DNA from: an uncultured Clostridia bacterium
GTDB lineage: Bacteria; Bacillota; Clostridia; TANB77; CAG-508
Length of the DNA: 47,865 nt
Direction of reading: 5' to 3'
Assembly (NCBI GenBank): GCA_904419495.1
Contig: CAJFRV010000001.1
Location: 32,001 to 79,865, forward strand
Under the pieces are notes generated by a model. The model was not told where the DNA came from. It saw only the letters and a program-made list of their open reading frames with translations, and did no database searches. How positions within the stretch are numbered: position 1 is the first letter of the stretch; every line of letters starts with the position of its first letter. Made by a program: the position numbers and the translations under genes. Below are positions 43,005 to 47,865 of this stretch, in pieces.

Positions 43005-43460
43005 ATGAAAAATATAACAAAAGAAAAAAGTTGTGCATTTTATGCAAGTGATTATCATTTTGAGATGATAAGTTTACCATATATAAGCAAAAATATGGAT
43101 AAAAATAACGAGGTTGTTATATTAACAGAAAATAATTTGGAAGAAACGGTAAACACATTAATATCCAAAATAAATTTAAAGAAAGAAAAACAAAATAAAA
43201 TATTATCATTAGATTGGAGCAATAATGATTTAAAAAAATTTAAAGAGATTAGCAAAAAAAGTAAAGAAAACATGAATATGATTATTTTTATTAAAGGAAA
43301 ACAAAATTATATTGAGAATATAAATAAAAATATAGAAAAATGGGTAATGAACAATGATCATATAAAAATAATAGATTGTTATGATTTTTTTGAAATGGAA
43401 GAAAAAATAGATGAGATTGCACAAAAATACGATAAAGTATTAGGGACATCTAGAATTTGA
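43005..43460 (+). CDS. Hypothetical protein, MEDS/Rossmann-like
   Basis: 151 residues from the ATG after GAAAGGAATG; a longer frame opening at 42927 overlaps the promoter and is rejected. The start CAFYASDYHFEMISLPYISK and alternating strand-helix pattern (VVILTENN, MNMIIFIKG, IKIIDCYDFF) suggest an alpha/beta Rossmann-like fold, somewhat like MEDS (DcmR-type sensory) domains, where a short His-rich stretch is usual. No catalytic motif identified. It stands alone between divergent spoIIR and the UDP-sugar pyrophosphorylase. Confidence 0.6.
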   Translation: MKNITKEKSCAFYASDYHFEMISLPYISKNMDKNNEVVILTENNLEETVNTLISKINLKKEKQNKILSLDWSNNDLKKFKEISKKSKENMNMIIFIKGKQNYIENINKNIEKWVMNNDHIKIIDCYDFFEMEEKIDEIAQKYDKVLGTSRI

Positions 43461-43491
43461 AAGATAATAAACAATGAAACAAGACGTAAAA

Positions 43492-43516
43492 TGACAGGTA
43501 AAAAAATTACCTGTCA
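43492..43516 (+). terminator. Hairpin after the hypothetical gene
   Basis: TGACAGGTAA and TTACCTGTCA around AAAAA; only a weak T-run follows. The arm contains the same GGTAA/TTACC element as the upstream operator-like palindrome. Confidence 0.5.
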
Positions 43517-43520
43517 ATAT

Positions 43521-43549
43521 TTGACTAAAATAAAATTATGGTGTAATAT
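43521..43549 (+). promoter_or_regulatory. Promoter of the UDP-sugar pyrophosphorylase gene
   Basis: TTGACT at 43521-43526, 17 bp, TAATAT at 43544-43549. Confidence 0.7.
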
Positions 43550-43581
43550 ATGGTTAATTAAAAATAGAAAGGAAGAAGATT

Positions 43582-44832
43582 ATGGATGTACAATTAGAGG
43601 AAATACAAGATATCTTAAAAAAATATGGACAAGAACATTTATTAAATCATTATGATTCACTTGATGAAAAAAAGAAACAAAAATTATTAGAACAAATTGG
43701 TAACATTGATTTTGAATTAGTAAATAATTTATATAACAGTACGAAAGAGCAAAAAACAAATAGTCATGATAAAATTACACCAATTGATTATTTAGATAAA
43801 TTTAAGTTAAATGATCAATACAAATATTATGAAGCTATAGGGAAAAAAGCAATTAAAGAAGGGAAACTTGCAGCAGTTACAATGGCTGGAGGACAAGGAA
43901 CAAGATTAGGACATAGTGGACCTAAAGGAACTTATGATATAGGTTTAGATTCTCATAAATCTTTGTTTGAATTATTATCAGATAATTTAAAAGAAGAAGG
44001 AAAAAAATATGGGGTTATTATCCCTTGGTTTGTTATGACAAGTAGAGAAAATAACAAAGACACAGTTGAATTTTTTGAAAAACATAAATATTTTGGTTAC
44101 CAAAAAAATAAGAATATCTTTTTCTTTGAACAGGGTGAACTTCCAATGATGGACACAGAAGGAAAAATATTAATAGGTGAAGATGGACTAGTAAAACTTG
44201 CGGCAGATGGGCATGGTGGAATATACGAATCACTAGTAAAAACAAACATGACAAAAAAAATGAGAGAATTAGGAATTGAATGGGTGTTTATTGGTGGAGT
44301 AGATAACTGCTTAGTAAAAATGGTAGATCCAGTTTTAATGGGAATCGCTATTGATAAAAAAGTAACAGTAGCTTGTAAATCTGTTGTAAAGGCAAATCCA
44401 CATGAAAAAGTTGGAGTATTTTGTAGAAGAAATGGAAAACCAAATGTAATTGAATATTCAGAAATAACAGATGAAATGGCAGAAGCAACAGATGAAAATG
44501 GAGAATTATTGTATGGTGAATCACATATACTATGTAATTTATTTAGTATTGATGCAATCGAAAGAATGGGATCAGAACCATTACCATACCATGTTGCATT
44601 TAAAAAAGCCAAATATATTGATAAGGACGGAAACTTAGTAGAACCAGATTCACCAAATGCCTATAAATTTGAAGCATTTTTATTTGATGCTTTTGGTGAA
44701 GTAGATGATATGGCAGTTCTAAGAGTAAAAAGAGAAGAAGAATTTGCACCAGTTAAAAATAGTGATGAAAAAGGTGTGGATTGCCCTAAGACTGCAAGAG
44801 AATTATACAAAAAATTTTATCATTTAGATTAA
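43582..44832 (+). CDS. UDPGP-family uridylyltransferase (UDP-GlcNAc/UDP-sugar pyrophosphorylase)
   Basis: Makes a UDP-sugar from UTP and a sugar 1-phosphate. The 416 residues have the nucleotide-binding loop MAGGQGTRLGHSGPKG at 101-116 and the eukaryote-like UDPGP signatures EQGELPMMDTEGKIL and ADGHGGIYESL, then WVFIGGVDNCLVKMVDP. This is the UAP1/UDPGP (PF01704-like) type and not the bacterial GlmU type. It lies directly before a phosphohexomutase that would supply a sugar 1-phosphate. Substrate choice (GlcNAc, Gal or Glc) is not decided by the motifs I can see. Confidence 0.88.
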   Translation: MDVQLEEIQDILKKYGQEHLLNHYDSLDEKKKQKLLEQIGNIDFELVNNLYNSTKEQKTNSHDKITPIDYLDKFKLNDQYKYYEAIGKKAIKEGKLAAVTMAGGQGTRLGHSGPKGTYDIGLDSHKSLFELLSDNLKEEGKKYGVIIPWFVMTSRENNKDTVEFFEKHKYFGYQKNKNIFFFEQGELPMMDTEGKILIGEDGLVKLAADGHGGIYESLVKTNMTKKMRELGIEWVFIGGVDNCLVKMVDPVLMGIAIDKKVTVACKSVVKANPHEKVGVFCRRNGKPNVIEYSEITDEMAEATDENGELLYGESHILCNLFSIDAIERMGSEPLPYHVAFKKAKYIDKDGNLVEPDSPNAYKFEAFLFDAFGEVDDMAVLRVKREEEFAPVKNSDEKGVDCPKTARELYKKFYHLD

Positions 44833-44843
44833 ATAAAATGATT

Positions 44844-44882
44844 AGGGTTGAATATTAGATAATAGTATTCAATCCTTTTTTA
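44844..44882 (+). terminator. Intrinsic terminator after the UDP-sugar pyrophosphorylase
   Basis: AGGGTTGAATA and TATTCAATCCT (one G-U) around an 11-nt loop, then a T-run. Confidence 0.85.
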
Positions 44883-44908
44883 TAAAAATATATAAAGGAG
44901 GCTTGATT

Positions 44909-46636
44909 ATGAATTATTTAGAAGAATATAAAAAATGGTGTGAAAGTCCAGAATTTGATGAACAAACTAAAAAAGAATTATTAGAGATACAAAATGATGA
45001 GAAGGAAATAGAAGATAGATTTTATAAAGAATTAGAATTTGGAACAGCAGGACTTAGAGGTGTTATCGGAGCAGGAACAAATAGAATGAATAAATATACA
45101 GTAGGAAAGGCGACACAAGGATTAGCAAACTACATATTGGAGCAAGGTACAGAAAAAAAAGGTGTTGCAATTAGTTATGATTCAAGAAGAATGTCTAAAG
45201 AGTTTAGTATGCAAACAGCTTTGATTCTATGTGCAAATGGAATTAAAACTTATCTTTTTGAAAGCTTAAGACCAGTTCCAGAATTATCTTTTGCTGTAAG
45301 AGAATTGAAATGTACAGCAGGAATTATGATAACTGCTAGCCATAATCCTCCTAAATATAACGGATATAAGGTGTATTGGGATGATGGAGCACAAATTGTA
45401 GCACCAAGAGATAAAGACATTATTGCAAAAGTAAGAGCTGTTGAGACTTTTTCAGAAATAAAGGAAATGTCAGAAGAGAAAGCAAAAGATAAAGGATTAT
45501 TAAACTTTATTGGAAAAGAAATGGATGATCAATATATTGAAAAATTAAAAAGTCTGATATTAAATCCAGAAATCGTAAAAGAACAAGGTAAAAAGTTAAA
45601 AGTAGTATATACGCCATTACATGGTACGGGAAATATGGTTACAGAAAGATTATTAAAAGAAATAGGAATAGAAAATTTATATGTTGTACCTGAACAAAAA
45701 GAGCCTGATGGAAATTTCCCAACTGTAGATTATCCAAATCCAGAAGATCCAAAAGCATTTACATTAGCATTAGAATTAGCAAAAAAAGTGGATGCAGATG
45801 TTGTGTTAGCAACTGATCCAGATGCAGACAGATTAGGGATTTTTGCAAAAGACACAAAAACGGGAGAATATAAAAATTATACAGGAAATATGTCAGCATT
45901 ATTGATTGCAGAATATAGAATTTCTCAAATGAAAGAAAAAGGAATTTTACCTAAAAAAGGAATGATGATAACCACAATAGTATCTTCAAATTTAACAAAA
46001 GCAATTGGAGAATACTACGGATTAGAAGTTATTGAAGTTTTAACAGGATTTAAAAATATTGGTGCTGTTATGAGAAAAGCTGAAGAAAATAAAGATAAAG
46101 AATATGTATTTGGATTTGAAGAAAGTTATGGTTGCCTAATTGGAGATTATGCAAGAGATAAAGATGGAATTGCAGCTGTTATGGCACTTTGTGAAGCAGC
46201 ATGTTATTATCAATCAAAAGGAATGACATTATGGGATCAAATGATGGCAATCTATGAAAAATATGGTTATTATAAAGAAACACAAGTATCAATTGTTAGA
46301 GAAGGGGCAGAAGGAGCAGAAGAAATCAAACAAATGATGACCAGTACACGCAATAAAGACATTGAAAAAATAGGAGACTATAAAGTTTTAACTTTTAAAG
46401 ATATAGAAAAAGATTATGTAAAAAATATGATAACAGGTGAAGAAAGTAAAAGTGGTCTTCCAAAGTCAAATGTTTTGTATTATGAATTAGAAGATAACAA
46501 TTGGTGTTGTATAAGACCATCAGGAACAGAGCCTAAGATAAAATTATATATGGGTGTCAAAGGTAAAACTGATGGAGAAGCAAGTAAAAAACTAGAAGAT
46601 TTAAAACAAGCAATGTTAGATGTTGTAAAGATTTAG
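44909..46636 (+). CDS. Phosphoglucomutase/phosphomannomutase (alpha-D-phosphohexomutase)
   Basis: Interconverts hexose 6- and 1-phosphates. 575 residues from the ATG after AAAGGAGG (a TTG six bases earlier has worse spacing). The four signatures are present: the active-site Ser in TASHNPPKYNGYKVYW (Ser144), the metal-binding DPDADR at 303-308, the sugar-binding GFEESYGCLIG and the phosphate-binding RPSGTEPKIKLY near the end. Length fits PgcA-type enzymes of Firmicutes. With its neighbour it would feed sugar-nucleotide synthesis for the envelope. Confidence 0.94.
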   Translation: MNYLEEYKKWCESPEFDEQTKKELLEIQNDEKEIEDRFYKELEFGTAGLRGVIGAGTNRMNKYTVGKATQGLANYILEQGTEKKGVAISYDSRRMSKEFSMQTALILCANGIKTYLFESLRPVPELSFAVRELKCTAGIMITASHNPPKYNGYKVYWDDGAQIVAPRDKDIIAKVRAVETFSEIKEMSEEKAKDKGLLNFIGKEMDDQYIEKLKSLILNPEIVKEQGKKLKVVYTPLHGTGNMVTERLLKEIGIENLYVVPEQKEPDGNFPTVDYPNPEDPKAFTLALELAKKVDADVVLATDPDADRLGIFAKDTKTGEYKNYTGNMSALLIAEYRISQMKEKGILPKKGMMITTIVSSNLTKAIGEYYGLEVIEVLTGFKNIGAVMRKAEENKDKEYVFGFEESYGCLIGDYARDKDGIAAVMALCEAACYYQSKGMTLWDQMMAIYEKYGYYKETQVSIVREGAEGAEEIKQMMTSTRNKDIEKIGDYKVLTFKDIEKDYVKNMITGEESKSGLPKSNVLYYELEDNNWCCIRPSGTEPKIKLYMGVKGKTDGEASKKLEDLKQAMLDVVKI

Positions 46637-46640
46637 GAAG

Positions 46641-46921
46641 TGTCCAATTGGGGACGTTTCTGTTTGGACATTTTTAAATTATACAATAATAAAAATAATA
46701 TAGAGTTAAAAATTTATTACATTCCTCGGCTAACATTACATCATAAAGAAAAATTAAATGTATCTAATAGGCACCTCTCAAAGCAGAGTTTGAGATTCTC
46801 CTATTATTTTTTCTAATATGATTTCATTTACATTCGTCATTTCATAAATTTTTAACTCTATATTATTTTTTATGCCAAATTATATTTTAAATGTCCAAAC
46901 AGAAACGTCCCCAATTGGACA
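46641..46921. repeat. 281-bp nested inverted-repeat element with GGGGACGTTTC arms, element c
   Basis: Outer perfect 30-bp arms at 46641-46670 and 46892-46921; a second perfect 26-bp pair at 46691-46716 and 46845-46870; and a smaller TAATAGG/CCTATTA hairpin around 46770-46805 with CTCAAA/TTTGAG inside. It fills the space between two convergent genes exactly: 4 bp after the mutase stop to the last base before the ttcA stop. No protein coding seen. Its arms are related to the element at 39775. It could be a MITE-like insertion, or work as a bidirectional terminator. Confidence 0.8.
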
Positions 46922-47632
46922 TTATTTTAGTTTCCAGTCATCTAAATTTCTTTGTATAGCCCCAAATAAATTTGCTCTTATCATAGGAATATTTTTAGAT
47001 AAACTATAAATCAAATTTTTCATATCTTCTCTTTTTGAAGTTCCATCCATTGGACAAACTTTAGGCATAACAGTAATAGCATTTTTTCTCACAAATCGCC
47101 TGATTTCTTTTTCAGGAGTATAGATAAGAGGTCTAATTAAGGTTATCTTTGATCTATCCATATAACTTTTAGGAGAAAAAGTTCCAATATTTCCCGTGTA
47201 AAGTAAATTTAAAAGAAAAGTTTCTAAAACGTCATCTTGATTATGTCCAAGAGCAATTTTATTACAACCTTCTCGAATAGCAATAGAATTAATGACACCT
47301 CTACGTAAATTGGCACATAAAGAACAAGGATTTTTTTCTTTTCGAATATCAAATACAATTTCTTTGGCATTGCTATTTTCAATGAACAATGGGACGTCTA
47401 CCTCTTGACAAATATTTTTTAAAAATTCAATGTTAAAGAATTCAAATCCGGGATTTATGCTTACAGCAATAATATCAAATTTTTTAGGATAAAATATTTG
47501 CAGATTTTTAAAAGCTTTTAACATTGTGATGGAATCTTTTCCACCTGAAAGACAAATAGCAATTTTATCTCCTTCGTCTATCATATGATATTCTTCTATT
47601 GCTTTACGCATATGACTTAATATTTTTTGCAT
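46922..47632 (-). CDS. ttcA: TtcA-like PP-loop tRNA-modifying ATPase
   Basis: 236 residues. The PP-loop LSGGKDS at 28-34 activates a tRNA base by adenylation. The CSLC pair (C103, C106) and a later Cys (VCPMDG) match the Fe-S ligands of TtcA-type enzymes, which thiolate C32 of certain tRNAs. C-terminal DDWKLK. ATG follows AAGGAGT. TtcA proper is proteobacterial; the Gram-positive relatives are often less characterised, so the exact modification is uncertain. It is convergent with the mutase. Confidence 0.85.
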   Translation of the reverse strand: MQKILSHMRKAIEEYHMIDEGDKIAICLSGGKDSITMLKAFKNLQIFYPKKFDIIAVSINPGFEFFNIEFLKNICQEVDVPLFIENSNAKEIVFDIRKEKNPCSLCANLRRGVINSIAIREGCNKIALGHNQDDVLETFLLNLLYTGNIGTFSPKSYMDRSKITLIRPLIYTPEKEIRRFVRKNAITVMPKVCPMDGTSKREDMKNLIYSLSKNIPMIRANLFGAIQRNLDDWKLK

Positions 47633-47865
47633 AATATACTCCTTGAATGATAATTTAATAAAAATTTTTTCTTATATTATTATAACAGATTTTGTCAAGA
47701 GTAAATAAAATTAATCAGTGCGTATTAAAAATTAAGACAATCAATAGAATACAAAATGAATAAAAGTGTCAATCATTTTTGAAAATGTCTCAAAATTTTT
47801 TGAACATTAGCACTAATTTTTAAAAGAATTAGTGCTAAAATTTTAAATTAAGAAACTTTTTCTAA
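47633..47865. other. Right-end intergenic region with terminator hairpin
   Basis: No gene start seen. TTGACA on the minus strand around 47692-47697 may belong to the ttcA promoter, but the TATAAT 8 bp away is too close for a normal pair. A strong hairpin, TTAGCACTAATT (47808-47819) with AATTAGTGCTAA (about 47828-47839) followed by an AT-rich run, is probably a terminator for a gene outside the window. Confidence 0.6.

Noticed and set aside
34187..46921. The three repeat elements as CRISPR repeats
   Set aside because: They are inverted, not tandem direct repeats with spacers, and no cas genes are present.

Overview
The window is an AT-rich (roughly 28% GC by eye) chromosomal segment from a spore-forming member of the Clostridia, probably an uncultured one. 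The oriC neighbourhood has the classic Firmicutes order: dnaA leftwards; rpmH, rnpA, yidD, yidC, jag, mnmE, mnmG, rsmG, parA and parB rightwards. The sporulation genes spoIIR, spmA, spmB, a GerM-domain gene and an AbrB/SpoVT regulator support a spore former. No rRNA genes, CRISPR arrays, integrases or transposases were seen.

Layout. 1-1655: 5' part of dnaA and the origin, with two perfect DnaA boxes. 1656-11051: translation, membrane-insertion, tRNA-modification and segregation genes. 11104-11463: a small membrane protein of foreign composition. 11531-28007: a 16.5-kb block encoding a type IV secretion (T4SS)-like machine. It has two unknown soluble proteins, three VirB2/TrbC-like pilins, a PrgI (VirB3-like) protein, a separate membrane-anchored protein resembling a VirB4 N-terminal domain, the VirB4 ATPase, a VirB6-like channel protein with a pentad-repeat tail, a lysozyme + NlpC/P60 wall hydrolase between two bitopic proteins that may be VirB8/TcpC-like, and a membrane-anchored J-protein. 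No relaxase, VirD4 coupling ATPase or integrase is present, so this looks like a resident secretion or surface apparatus. 28056-28286: two tRNA-Ser genes. 28438-29307: a patatin-like lipase. 29352-29591: a compact candidate type I toxin-antitoxin locus. 29747-34093: a giant acyl-CoA dehydratase activase-type protein. 34187-35574: an inverted repeat, a GerM-domain gene and two tiny genes. 35669-38900: trmN6-like, rsmI, abrB, spmA, spmB. 39264-42796 (minus): rlmH, walJ, murA, spoIIR. 43005-46636: a hypothetical gene, a UDP-sugar pyrophosphorylase and a phosphohexomutase. 46922-47632 (minus): a TtcA-like protein.

Most notable observations. (1) Two genes, mnmE and the T4SS wall hydrolase, are each interrupted by a +1 frame change located exactly at an in-frame CGG codon followed by a Gly codon in the new frame. 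A manual scan found no other in-frame CGG in the native genes. MnmE/MnmG activity itself limits frameshifting, so an autoregulatory recoding event is a testable idea; assembly error is the main alternative. (2) At 29352-29591 a 25-residue hydrophobic peptide with a sequestered ribosome site faces a convergent antisense promoter. The two transcripts share a bidirectional terminator and a direct repeat whose only substitutions preserve G-U pairing. This is the architecture of fst/par-type type I toxin-antitoxin systems. (3) The T4SS-like locus itself. (4) Three inverted-repeat elements with GGGACG cores between genes.

All calls come from reading the sequence. No database search was run, and family names rest on recognised motifs and gene order.
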